Part shown: piece after piece, positions 48,291 through 56,216 of the stretch | How positions within the stretch are numbered: position 1 is the first letter of the stretch | How the letters are laid out: every line of letters starts with the position of its first letter | NCBI GenBank assembly: GCA_020638555.1 | Contig: JACKII010000001.1 | Coordinates: 806,001-870,000, forward strand | Length of the DNA stretch: 64,000 nt | Origin: Alphaproteobacteria bacterium | Lineage (GTDB): Bacteria > Pseudomonadota > Alphaproteobacteria > Bin95 | Direction of reading: 5' to 3' | Notes under the pieces: generated by a model | Databases searched by the model: none | Told to the model about the DNA's origin: nothing | What the model saw: the letters and a program-made list of their open reading frames with translations, nothing else | Position numbers and translations under genes: made by a program

Positions 48291-49963
48291 TTGCGCCCCT
48301 CCGCCCGCCACTGCTCGACCCAGAGGGTGGCCGGGGCCAGATGGCCGGTGGGGCGCACGCCCTTCAGCCATTTCGGGATCACATACGGGTTGGCGCGGAA
48401 ATAGAGCGGCAGCGCCGGCAGGTCCTGCGTGTAGATGCGCTGGAGTTCGGCCCATTTCGCCCGGCGCGACTCCCGGTCCAGGTCGACCTCGATGGCGTCG
48501 AGCAGGGCATCGACCCTGGGATTGCGGTAGCCGGTGTAGTTCTGGCCGGCCCAGTTGTTTTCCGCCGTCGGGATCATGGTGGAATGGAGCGTCGAACGGG
48601 GCAGGCTTTCCGGCGCGCTGATCCAGGCGAACATGGCCAACCCCTCGAAGCGCCGCTCGCGCACGGTCTGGCCGAAAAACACCCGGGCCGGCTCGTTGCG
48701 GATGCGTGTCTCGACGCCGATCTGCTTCCAGTAGGATTGCAGCACCTGCTCCACCTGCTCGCGCACCCGGGCGCCGGCGGTGGTCATCAGCGACAGGCTG
48801 AGCGTCTGGCCGTCGCCATTGACGCGCACGCCGCCGGGGCCGGGCGTCCAGCCGGCCTTCGTCAGCAGTGCCTTGGCTTTTTCGGGGTCGTAGGGATAGC
48901 GGGTCACGTCGTCCGAATGCACCCAGTCGAGCGGGCTGACATTGCTGTCCGCCACCGGCTGGCGGCCCTGGAACAGCCGCTGGCTGATCGCCTGCCGGTC
49001 GACGCCATAGAGCAGCGCCTGGCGGACCCGCCGGTCCGCCAGCACCGGATTGTCGAGATTGACGTCCAGATGCTCGTAGATCAGGCCGGCCTTGTAGACG
49101 AAGTCGAACGCGTCGCCGCGGCGTTGTTGCAGCGACAGCGCCTGGTCCAGGGTCAGGCCCAGCGGCCCGGCGATATAGTCGATGGCGCCGGACAGAAGAT
49201 TGGCCTCCAGCGCCGCGGTGTTGGGGATCACCCGCACCACGATCCGGTCGAAATAGGGCTTGGGGCCGGGCCAGTGCGGGTTGCGCTCCAGCGTGGTGAA
49301 GGCGCCGGCCGAGACCGCGGCGATGCGATAGGGGCCGAAATAGAGGCCGGGATTGGCGGTCTCCCGGTCATAGAGCGTGCGCTGCTTGTAGGCGCGCGGG
49401 TCGGCCTCGAACACGGCGCGCTCCAGATGGGCCGGCAGCGGCTCCACCCCGAAGGCGTTGTAGGTGTAGGTGATGCGGTCGGTGTGCAGGATGACGGTGC
49501 GGGCGTCCGGCGTCTCCACCTTCCAGATGCGCTGGAACACGTCGGCGCCGGTGACGCCGCTGTCCTTGTGCTTGCCCACCTCCCAGGCGAAGCGGATGTC
49601 GTCGGCGGTGACCGGCACGCCGTCGCCCCAGGCCAGCCCCTCGCGCAGGCGGTAGGTGACGGCGATGCCCGCCTTGCCGTCCGGCGTGGTCTCGCGCACC
49701 GCGCCGCCGTTTTCCAGGGTCGGCAGCGTCTCGCACACCAGGCAGGCCAGTTGCCAGTCCCGGTCGTAGCCGGTGACCGGGCGCAGCGCCATGCCGAGCA
49801 CATAGCTCTTGGCCAGCATGGCGTCGATGAGCGGGTGGAATGTGGAGGGAAACTGCGTGACGCCGATCACCAGCGTCCGCTTCGCCTCCTCCGCCCGCGC
49901 CGCCGGGGCCGCCGGGGCGGCGAGGCAGAGGGCGAGGATCAGCGCCAGCGCCACCCGCAGCAT
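48287..49963 (-). CDS. ABC transporter substrate-binding protein, peptide (SBP_bac_5) type
   Basis: This 558-residue periplasmic protein has a signal peptide (MLRVALALILALCLAAPAAP, cleavage near ARAEE). Family markers: 'VTYRLREGLAWGDGVPVTAD', 'ITYTYNAFGVEPLPAHLERA', 'LSGAIDYIAGPLGLTLDQAL', 'VRQALLYGVDRQAISQRLFQ' and a late NNWAGQNYTGYRNPRVDALL. It lies four bases after pyrE and runs by GTGA overlap into a GNAT gene and then a SAM hydroxide adenosyltransferase. No permease or ATPase is adjacent, an unusual setting for a solute receptor. Confidence 0.9.
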   Translation of the reverse strand: MLRVALALILALCLAAPAAPAARAEEAKRTLVIGVTQFPSTFHPLIDAMLAKSYVLGMALRPVTGYDRDWQLACLVCETLPTLENGGAVRETTPDGKAGIAVTYRLREGLAWGDGVPVTADDIRFAWEVGKHKDSGVTGADVFQRIWKVETPDARTVILHTDRITYTYNAFGVEPLPAHLERAVFEADPRAYKQRTLYDRETANPGLYFGPYRIAAVSAGAFTTLERNPHWPGPKPYFDRIVVRVIPNTAALEANLLSGAIDYIAGPLGLTLDQALSLQQRRGDAFDFVYKAGLIYEHLDVNLDNPVLADRRVRQALLYGVDRQAISQRLFQGRQPVADSNVSPLDWVHSDDVTRYPYDPEKAKALLTKAGWTPGPGGVRVNGDGQTLSLSLMTTAGARVREQVEQVLQSYWKQIGVETRIRNEPARVFFGQTVRERRFEGLAMFAWISAPESLPRSTLHSTMIPTAENNWAGQNYTGYRNPRVDALLDAIEVDLDRESRRAKWAELQRIYTQDLPALPLYFRANPYVIPKWLKGVRPTGHLAPATLWVEQWRAEGRK

Positions 49964-49967
49964 GGGG

Positions 49968-50696
49968 CTAGCCCGCTTTCGGCTGCCAGCCGTCGGGGGC
50001 GGCCAGGAATTCGCGCACCACCGCGGCCTTGTCCGGCGGGAAATAGCCGCGCGCCTCGGCTTCCTCGATCACGTCCCACCAGGTGGCGAGCCCGTGCAGC
50101 TTCACGCCCATTTCGCCGAGAGTCGATGTGCTTTCGGGGAAAATGCCGTAGTGGAACAGCACCATGCAGTCGTTGATGACGCCGCCCGCCTGGCGGATGG
50201 CGTTGATGAAGTTGACCTTGCTGCCGCCGTCGGTGGCCAGATCCTCGACCAGCAGCACGCGGGCGCCTTCCGGCATCACGCCCTCGATCTGGGCCATGCG
50301 GCCGAAGCCCTTGGCCTGCTTGCGCACATAGACCATGGGCAGGCCCATGCGCTCGGCGATCCAGGCGGCGAAGGCGATGCCGGCGGTCTCGCCGCCCGCG
50401 ACCACGTCGATGCTTTCGTGGCCGATATCGCGCTCGATGGTCTGGACGGCCAGGTCCATCAGCTTGCGCCGGGCGCGCGGAAAGCTGATGAGCTGGCGGC
50501 AGTCGATATAGACCGGGCTGCGGCGGCCGCTGGTGAAGGTGAAGGGCTCGTCATCATAGCAATAGGCCGACTGGGTCTCCAGCAGGATATGCGCCATGGC
50601 GCGGGCGGCGACGGCGCGTTCGATCTCGTGCGCCTGGGCAACCGAGACCGGAGCGACCGAGACGGGGGAGACGGGAGCGGAGGGGGCGGTGGACAT
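49968..50696 (-). CDS. pyrE: orotate phosphoribosyltransferase
   Basis: This 242-residue enzyme makes OMP from orotate and PRPP in pyrimidine synthesis. The PRPP motif is 'VLLVEDLATDGGSK' (around residue 150), and 'FTFTSGRRSPVYIDCRQLIS' near the N-terminus binds the phosphate/orotate. 'VVAGGETAGIAFAAWIAERM' is the central strand-helix. The first ~20 residues (STAPSAPVSPVSVAPVSV) are a repetitive low-complexity lead, so a start nearer AQAHEIERAVAARAM cannot be excluded. It heads an operon with a peptide-binding protein four bases downstream and is divergent from a TauE gene. Confidence 0.93.
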   Translation of the reverse strand: MSTAPSAPVSPVSVAPVSVAQAHEIERAVAARAMAHILLETQSAYCYDDEPFTFTSGRRSPVYIDCRQLISFPRARRKLMDLAVQTIERDIGHESIDVVAGGETAGIAFAAWIAERMGLPMVYVRKQAKGFGRMAQIEGVMPEGARVLLVEDLATDGGSKVNFINAIRQAGGVINDCMVLFHYGIFPESTSTLGEMGVKLHGLATWWDVIEEAEARGYFPPDKAAVVREFLAAPDGWQPKAG

Positions 50697-50780
50697 GGCG
50701 TTGCGGCACACTTCTTTTTTGGGACGAGGCTCGTATGGTGGGTCTCTCATACCATCCGTCGCGGCGTCCGCCCACCATTC

Positions 50781-51566
50781 ATGCTGACCCAACTGACCCA
50801 GATCTTCGGCGACCTGTCGCCGGCCAGCCTGCTGTATGTGGTGCTGGGCGCCTATTGCTCGGCCGTGTTCCACAGCGTCGCCGTGTTCGGCGGCGGCCTG
50901 ATCCTGTCGATCCTGCTGGCGCCGGTGATCGGCATCAAGGCGGTGGTGCCGGTGATCGCGGTCTCGCTGCTGGTCAGCCACACCAGCCGGGTGTGGGCGT
51001 TTCGCAAGGGCTTCACCTGGCCGGTCTATCGCAATCTGATGACGACCGCCTTTCCCGGCATCATCGTCGGCGCGGTGGTCTACTCCCACCTGCCGACCGA
51101 GGCGATTGCATTGCTGATGGGGGTGTTCCTGATCGCCACCATCCCGCTGCGGCGCACGCTGCACCGGCGCAATGTCAGCGTCGGCAAGCGCACGATCATG
51201 GGGGTGGGCGTGCCGTTCGGCGTGCTGAGCGGCTCCACGGTCGGCGCCGGCCTGATCCTGGCGCCGTTCATGCTGGCGGTGGGCCTGGCGGGCGAGGCGC
51301 TGCTGGGCACGATGGCGGCGGTGGCGCTGACGGTGAACGTCACCAAATCCGTGGTGTTCGGTGGCTTTGCCGTGCTGGACCCGGGCCTGGCGCTGGCGGG
51401 CTTCCTGGTCGGGCTCTGCACCATCCCCGGCAACCTGACCGGCCGCTGGATCGTGCGCCGCACCGGCGTGCGCGTGCACATCCTGGTGGTGGAAGCAGTG
51501 ATCCTGGTGGGCGGCTGCTATTTCATCTACGCCGCCGGCCATGGCTGGGGCTGGTGGGGCTGGTGA
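50781..51566 (+). CDS. sulfite exporter TauE/SafE family protein
   Basis: This 261-residue inner-membrane protein has about seven to eight hydrophobic helices. 'VAVFGGGLILSILLAPVIGI' and 'GVLSGSTVGAGLILAPFML' are the two internally repeated half-motifs of the TSUP (TauE/SafE) family. 'GGFAVLDPGLALAGFLVGLC' and a Trp-rich C-terminus (WGWWGW) follow. Members export sulfite or organosulfonates; the substrate here is not known. A start in the upstream GC-rich stretch is possible, but ATG 50781 gives a normal N-terminus. It is divergent from pyrE with 84 bases between starts. Confidence 0.88.
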   Translation: MLTQLTQIFGDLSPASLLYVVLGAYCSAVFHSVAVFGGGLILSILLAPVIGIKAVVPVIAVSLLVSHTSRVWAFRKGFTWPVYRNLMTTAFPGIIVGAVVYSHLPTEAIALLMGVFLIATIPLRRTLHRRNVSVGKRTIMGVGVPFGVLSGSTVGAGLILAPFMLAVGLAGEALLGTMAAVALTVNVTKSVVFGGFAVLDPGLALAGFLVGLCTIPGNLTGRWIVRRTGVRVHILVVEAVILVGGCYFIYAAGHGWGWWGW

Positions 51567-51629
51567 GACCGGGGCGGGGCGGTATAGTTCCGGGCCAGGA
51601 CCCGACCTTCCCCTGAGAGGACCCGCCCC

Positions 51630-52472
51630 ATGTCCACCACCGGCAAACGCGTCGCGCTGATCACCGGCTGCGGCAAGGAAAACGGCATCGGTGCCGCCAC
51701 GGCCCAGAGGCTCGCCCGCGACGGCGTGATCGTTGCGGTGGCCGATATCGCCGCCGCCGGTGTGGAGAACGACCTGGCGACCGACCGCGCGCCGTCGGCC
51801 TGGCAGGGCCTCGACACGCTCGTCGCCCGCATCGAGGCCGCCGGCGGCGAGGCGTTCAGCCTGACCGGCGATGTCAGCCAGGAGGCCAGCGCGAAATCCC
51901 TGGTCGACCGGGTGGTGGCGAAATACGGCCGGCTCGACATCCTGGTGAACAATGCGGGCGCGCCGCACGGCAAGGACCGGGGTCCGATCGAGGACGTGCC
52001 GGTCGAGGGCTGGGACGCGGTCATGAACATCAACGCCAAGGGCGTGTTCCTGATGACCAAGGCCGCGGTGCCGCACATGAAGCGCCAGGGCTGGGGCCGC
52101 ATCGTCTCCATGGCGTCGGTGGCGGGGATGGTGGCGCTGCCGGAGCGGGCGGCCTATTCCGCCTCGAAGGCGGCGGTGATCGGCCTCACCCGGTCGGTCG
52201 CGCACGATCTGGCGCCGCTGGGGATCACGGTCAATTGCGTCTGTCCCGGCTCGATTGCCACGGACCGTGCAATTTCCTCGACCCTGCGCGCCGGCTGGAG
52301 CGATGTGCAGGCGGGCCTGGCCGAGCGCGCCCAGTTCCTGCCGGCGAAGCGGCATGGCGCGCCGGAGGAAATCGCCGCCCTGATCGCCTATCTCGCCAGC
52401 GAGGACGCCGGCTACACCACCGGCCAGGCCATCGCCGTCGATGGCGGCGGCCTGCCCGCGAGCGCGTTCTGA
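51630..52472 (+). CDS. SDR-family NAD(P)-dependent oxidoreductase
   Basis: This 280-residue classical SDR has a cofactor loop ITGCGKENGIGAATA (with a two-residue insertion relative to TGxxxGIG) and LVNNAGAPHG. The catalytic Ser is in SMASVAGM and Tyr-x3-Lys in YSASKAAVIG. 'TVNCVCPGSIATDRAISSTL' and 'TTGQAIAVDGGGLPASAF' complete the family. A 15-residue insertion near residue 45 (TDRAPSAWQGL) is unusual. The substrate is unknown. ATG 51630 follows GAGAGGA. It lies 63 bases after the TauE gene. Confidence 0.92.
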   Translation: MSTTGKRVALITGCGKENGIGAATAQRLARDGVIVAVADIAAAGVENDLATDRAPSAWQGLDTLVARIEAAGGEAFSLTGDVSQEASAKSLVDRVVAKYGRLDILVNNAGAPHGKDRGPIEDVPVEGWDAVMNINAKGVFLMTKAAVPHMKRQGWGRIVSMASVAGMVALPERAAYSASKAAVIGLTRSVAHDLAPLGITVNCVCPGSIATDRAISSTLRAGWSDVQAGLAERAQFLPAKRHGAPEEIAALIAYLASEDAGYTTGQAIAVDGGGLPASAF

Positions 52473-52486
52473 GGGTTCCATTCGGT

Positions 52487-52640
52487 GTGCCCCGGAATCG
52501 ATCCGGGGCCGGCGTCCGCATGAGATCCTGGCGTCCGAGGCCGGCCCACCGCGTCGCTTTCCCGGCCTTGCGCCGGGACCTCATGCGGGAGGCGGGCCCA
52601 GCCGGAGGTCCCGGATCGGCGCTCCGCGCCGTCAGGGAAA
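52487..52640. repeat. palindromic GC-rich intergenic repeat
   Basis: CCGCATGAG (52516-52524) is matched by CTCATGCGG (52580-52588), and CCCGGATCGGCGCTCCGC recurs from the family seen at 5.9 and 8.6 kb. TTTCCCGGCCTTGCGCCGGG lies between the arms. It fills the gap between the convergent SDR and threonine synthase genes. Confidence 0.7.
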
Positions 52641-52678
52641 GCTCGGGCCGGGAGAACTCGGCGCGGGGGTGGCTGGGC

Positions 52679-53929
52679 TCAGGCGGCGGCGATGGCGGCC
52701 CAGTCGATCGGCTGGTTGCGGTCGAGCGTGCGGGTCACCGGCGGCATGGCGTATTTCAGGCCGGTGGCGCAGTTGAACAGCACGCAGCTTTCGTCCGCCC
52801 GGATGCGGCCATCGCCGCGAGCGGCCTTGTAGGCGGCATAGGTGGCCGCCCCTTCCGGGCACAGCAACAGCCCCTCGTCGCGAGCGACCTCTTCCTGCGC
52901 CGACTGGATGGCGTCGTCGTCGACGGCGATGGCGAACCCGTTCGATTCGCGCACCGCGTCCAGGATGAGAAAATCGCCGATGGCCTGGGGCACGCGGATG
53001 CCATAGGCCAGGGTCTTGGCATTCTCCCAGCGCGTCGCGTGGCGCTCGCCCGCCTCGAAGGCGCGGACCATGGGGGCGCAGCCGGTCGCCTGCACCGCCA
53101 CCATGCGCGGCCGCTTCGCGCCGATCAGGCCGATGGCCTCCAACTCGGCGAAGGCCTTCCACATGCCGATCAAGCCGGTGCCGCCGCCGGTGGGGTAGAG
53201 GATCACGTCCGGCACCTGCCAGCCCAGTTGCTCGGCCAGTTCCAGGCCCATGGTCTTCTTGCCCTCGATCCGGTAGGGCTCTTTCAGGGTGGAGGTGTCG
53301 AACCAGCCCATGGGCTCCTTGCCCTCGCCGACGATCTTGCCGCAATCGTCGATATAGCCGTTCACCTTCCAGACCTTGGCGCCCTGCAACTGGATTTCGC
53401 GCACATTGATGTCCGGCGTGTCCTCCGGGCAGAAGATATAGGCCTCCATGCCGCCGCGCCGGCAATAGGCGGCCATGGCGGCGCCGGCATTGCCGTTGGT
53501 CGGCATGGCGACGCGCTGGATGCCCAATTCCTTGGCCATGGAGACCGCCATCACCAGGCCGCGCGCCTTGAACGAGCCGGTGGGCAACCGGCCTTCGTCC
53601 TTGACCAGCAGCGGGGCGCCCGCGCCATTGGTCTTCTCCACCGCCGGCAGGCGCACCAGCGGCGTCACGATCTCGCCGAGACTGGTGATGTTCTCGCTGC
53701 GCCGCACCGGCAGCAGTTCGCGGTAGCGCCACATGGTCTGTGCCCGGCCTGCCAGCACGTCCTTGGTCAGGGCCTTCTTCACGCCCTCCAGGTCGTAGCG
53801 CACCAGCAGCGGCTTGCCGGCTTTCGAGAGATTGTGCAGCGTGTCGGCCGGATAACGGTCGCCCGCATAGCCGCACTCCAGGTGGGTGACGAAGGTTTCT
53901 GTCTCGGGAATGCCGTGCGGGTCGATCAT
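52679..53929 (-). CDS. thrC: threonine synthase family protein
   Basis: This 416-residue PLP enzyme converts O-phosphohomoserine to threonine in its classic form. The PLP Lys is in RLPTGSFKARGLVMA (near residue 121), 'RVAMPTNGNAGAAMAAYCRR' binds phosphate, and 'DVILYPTGGGTGLIGMWKAF' forms the glycine loop. An N-terminal 'THLECGYAGDRYPADTLHNL' contains the Cys-x-Gly zinc-ribbon-like start seen in the plant-type clade. It could also be a threonine-synthase-like paralogue. It is a single minus-strand gene, divergent from the M81 peptidase with 62 bases between starts. Confidence 0.88.
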   Translation of the reverse strand: MIDPHGIPETETFVTHLECGYAGDRYPADTLHNLSKAGKPLLVRYDLEGVKKALTKDVLAGRAQTMWRYRELLPVRRSENITSLGEIVTPLVRLPAVEKTNGAGAPLLVKDEGRLPTGSFKARGLVMAVSMAKELGIQRVAMPTNGNAGAAMAAYCRRGGMEAYIFCPEDTPDINVREIQLQGAKVWKVNGYIDDCGKIVGEGKEPMGWFDTSTLKEPYRIEGKKTMGLELAEQLGWQVPDVILYPTGGGTGLIGMWKAFAELEAIGLIGAKRPRMVAVQATGCAPMVRAFEAGERHATRWENAKTLAYGIRVPQAIGDFLILDAVRESNGFAIAVDDDAIQSAQEEVARDEGLLLCPEGAATYAAYKAARGDGRIRADESCVLFNCATGLKYAMPPVTRTLDRNQPIDWAAIAAA

Positions 53930-53991
53930 CGGGAGCCTCTTGCGCTAAGGTGAGCGCAGCATACTCCCTCAACAGCCAGAGACCAGAGCCG

Positions 53992-55467
53992 ATGCGCCTT
54001 GCCGTCGCCGGATTCGCGCTCGAAAGCGTGACCTTCCTGCCTGAAACCACGGATATTCCCGACTTCGAACGCGGGGCGCTGCGGGGCGCCGCGCTGGTGG
54101 AGGGGCTGGCCGGCACCAACACCAGCCTTGGCGGCTTCCTGGACGTGTGCGCGGCCGAGGGGGTGGAGCCGGTGGGCCTGGTCTGGGCCGGCGCCGGCGC
54201 GGCGGCCAGCGCCAGCGAGGCGGCGTTCGACACATATGTGGGCGAGATCGTCGCCGGCCTCGCCGCGGTCCGGGACGCGGTCGACGGCCTGCTGCTGCAC
54301 CTGCACGGCGCGCTGGCCACGCCCAGCCGCCGCAACGCCGACGCCCAGGTGTTGCAGGCGATCCGCGCGACGGTGGGGCCGGACTTTCCCATCGCCGTCG
54401 CCTTCGACCTGCACGGCAATATCGGCGCGGACGTGGTCGAGGCCGCCACGGTGCTGGCGGGTTATCACTATTCCCCCCACACGGACATGGCCGCGACGGG
54501 CAAGCGCGCGGCGCGGATGCTGATTGCCCGGCTGCGGGGCGAGACCGGCCTCGCCATGGGCCATGCCCGGCCCGGCATCATCCTGCCCAGCATCTTCTCC
54601 GCCACCTGCCTGGAGCCGCTCGCGACCCTGATGCAGCACGCCCGCGACCTGGAACTGCACACGCCGGGCGTGCTCGACATCACGATTTTCTGCGGCTTCG
54701 CCTATGCGGACGTGCCGGACTGCGGCATGAGCGTGGTGGTCGTGACCGACGGCGATGCCGGCCTGGCGCAGCGCACCGCCGACCGGCTGGCCGGCCTCGC
54801 CCATGACTGGCGCACGGTGCTGTTCCGCCGCGAACTGGTGCTGGACGTGCCGGCCGGGGTCGAGAAGGCGCTGGCGCTGGCCGAAACCGCGGCCAAGCCC
54901 GTCTGCGTGCTGGAGCATGCCGACCGCCTGAACGACTCCACCTACACGCTACGGGAGTTGCTGGCGCGGGATCTGGGCGGCGTTCGCGTGTTCGCACCCT
55001 TTATGTTCGACCCGGAGAGTGCGGCGGCCTGTGTCGCCGCCGGAACCGGGGCCACGGTCGACCTGCGCCTCTGCGGCAAGACCTCGCCGCAGGCGGGCGG
55101 GCCGCTGAGCGTCACGGCGAAGGTGCTTTGGGCCGGGGACAAGACCATCAAGGTGACGGGGCCGCTCTACACCGGCGCCACCTTCAAGCTGGGCAACAGT
55201 GCGGTGCTGGACCTGGGCGGCGGCGTCACCGTCTCGCTGATCTCGGTGCAGTGGAGCGCCATCGACCGCGACCCGTTCGACCAGTTCGGCCTGAAGCCCG
55301 AGGATTTCGGCATCATCCTGCTGCGCTCCAAGACGCATTTCCGCCATGTCTACACGCCGCTCTGCGAGGACATTCTGATCGTGGACACGCCCGACTGGGG
55401 GCCCGCGGACGTGACGACGCTGCCCTACGAATACGCGGACCGGAACAGCTTTCCCTTTGTCGCTTGA
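53992..55467 (+). CDS. M81-family metallopeptidase (MlrC-like)
   Basis: This 491-residue protein resembles MlrC, the third enzyme of microcystin degradation and founder of peptidase family M81. 'MRLAVAGFALESVTFLPETT' and 'LLLHLHGALATPSRRNADAQ' open it; 'AVAFDLHGNIGADVVEAATV' and 'GYHYSPHTDMAATGKRAARM' supply zinc-ligand His/Asp residues. The C-terminal half (MlrC_C) begins near residue 300 and ends 'DVTTLPYEYADRNSFPFVA'. Most environmental homologues act on unknown substrates. ATG 53992 was chosen because the family begins MRIAV; the in-frame start at 53950 adds 14 untypical residues. Confidence 0.9.
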   Translation: MRLAVAGFALESVTFLPETTDIPDFERGALRGAALVEGLAGTNTSLGGFLDVCAAEGVEPVGLVWAGAGAAASASEAAFDTYVGEIVAGLAAVRDAVDGLLLHLHGALATPSRRNADAQVLQAIRATVGPDFPIAVAFDLHGNIGADVVEAATVLAGYHYSPHTDMAATGKRAARMLIARLRGETGLAMGHARPGIILPSIFSATCLEPLATLMQHARDLELHTPGVLDITIFCGFAYADVPDCGMSVVVVTDGDAGLAQRTADRLAGLAHDWRTVLFRRELVLDVPAGVEKALALAETAAKPVCVLEHADRLNDSTYTLRELLARDLGGVRVFAPFMFDPESAAACVAAGTGATVDLRLCGKTSPQAGGPLSVTAKVLWAGDKTIKVTGPLYTGATFKLGNSAVLDLGGGVTVSLISVQWSAIDRDPFDQFGLKPEDFGIILLRSKTHFRHVYTPLCEDILIVDTPDWGPADVTTLPYEYADRNSFPFVA

Positions 55468-55531
55468 TACCGGCTTCCCCGAAGCCTGACCGGCGGACGA
55501 ATACCTGAAAACCCCCGAAAACCACGATGGC

Positions 55532-55629
55532 GTCATTGCGAGCCCGCGCGGCGGCCGTGGCAATCCAGTCACGCTGCGACCTGGCAGAGCGGCCGGTCTG
55601 GTTTGCTTCGCCTTCGGCTCGCAATGACG
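55532..55629. repeat. palindromic 'CGTCATTGCGAGC' interspersed repeat
   Basis: CGTCATTGCGAGC (55532-55544) is matched perfectly by GCTCGCAATGACG (55617-55629), with GCAATCCAGTCACGCTGC inside. This is the form of a repeat widespread in bacterial intergenic DNA. It lies between the M81 gene and the convergent ydbL gene, where the transcript would fold into a large hairpin. Confidence 0.85.
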
Positions 55630-55704
55630 GCTATCAGGGTGTCTGCTTTCAGGCGAAGCTTGAGCGAAAGCCGACCATCCGGGCCGCCGGCTGGATCAGG
55701 GCGG

Positions 55705-56019
55705 CTATTTCTTGCGCCACTGGCCTTCGATCAGCAGGAACGTGCCGGCCGGCACCTGTTTGTAAAGGCGCTGGCCGGTGACCGCCTCCACCTGTTGCAG
55801 GGTGGAGCCGGTGCGGTTGGCGATGGACTGGTACTCGGCGCGCCGGCCGGCATTGACCTCGTTCACCAGCGCCTGCACCTCGGCATTCTGGGCGCCGACC
55901 GGTGCGACATAGCCCTGCGGCGTCTCGCCGATCAGGCCCTGGGCGCGGGCGTCGCCCAGGCTCATCGCCTGGGCCGGCGCCACCGCCAGCAGCAACAACA
56001 GTGTCAGGACAAAGCGCAT
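55705..56019 (-). CDS. ydbL: YdbL family periplasmic protein (DUF1318)
   Basis: This 104-residue secreted protein has signal peptide MRFVLTLLLLLAVAPAQA. The mature domain 'SLGDARAQGLIGETPQGYVA' and 'RRAEYQSIANRTGSTLQQVE' match the DUF1318/YdbL family. In E. coli ydbH-ynbE-ydbL form one operon whose products help move phospholipids to the outer membrane, with YdbL assisting assembly. Its ATG at 56019 overlaps the ynbE stop as TGATG. It is the last gene of the module; a palindromic repeat lies just downstream. Confidence 0.93.
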   Translation of the reverse strand: MRFVLTLLLLLAVAPAQAMSLGDARAQGLIGETPQGYVAPVGAQNAEVQALVNEVNAGRRAEYQSIANRTGSTLQQVEAVTGQRLYKQVPAGTFLLIEGQWRKK

Positions 56020-56216
56020 CAGAACAGATCCTTTCGCTCGCGCATCAGGTCCTCGACCTCGCGTTCGATCTTCACCCGCACCTCGCGCTCGATCTTGATG
56101 TTGAGATTGATGACGATCGGCTTGTCCGGCGCCTTCAATTGCACCGAGGGCTGGCAGCCTGCGAGCGCGAGGCCTGCCGCCAAGGTCACCGCGATTGAGA
56201 GCCTTCTTCGGTCCAT
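56019..56216 (-). CDS. ynbE: YnbE-family lipoprotein
   Basis: This 65-residue lipoprotein starts MDRRRLSIAVTLAAGLALAG with lipobox ALAGC (Cys at residue 21). The short mature part 'VINLNIKIEREVRVKIEREV' has the beta-strand-rich I-x-I repeat of YnbE, which stacks on the end of YdbH to bridge to the outer membrane in E. coli. It is a real gene despite its size: it overlaps the ydbH end by 31 bases and the ydbL start by one base (TGATG). Confidence 0.92.
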   Translation of the reverse strand: MDRRRLSIAVTLAAGLALAGCQPSVQLKAPDKPIVINLNIKIEREVRVKIEREVEDLMRERKDLF

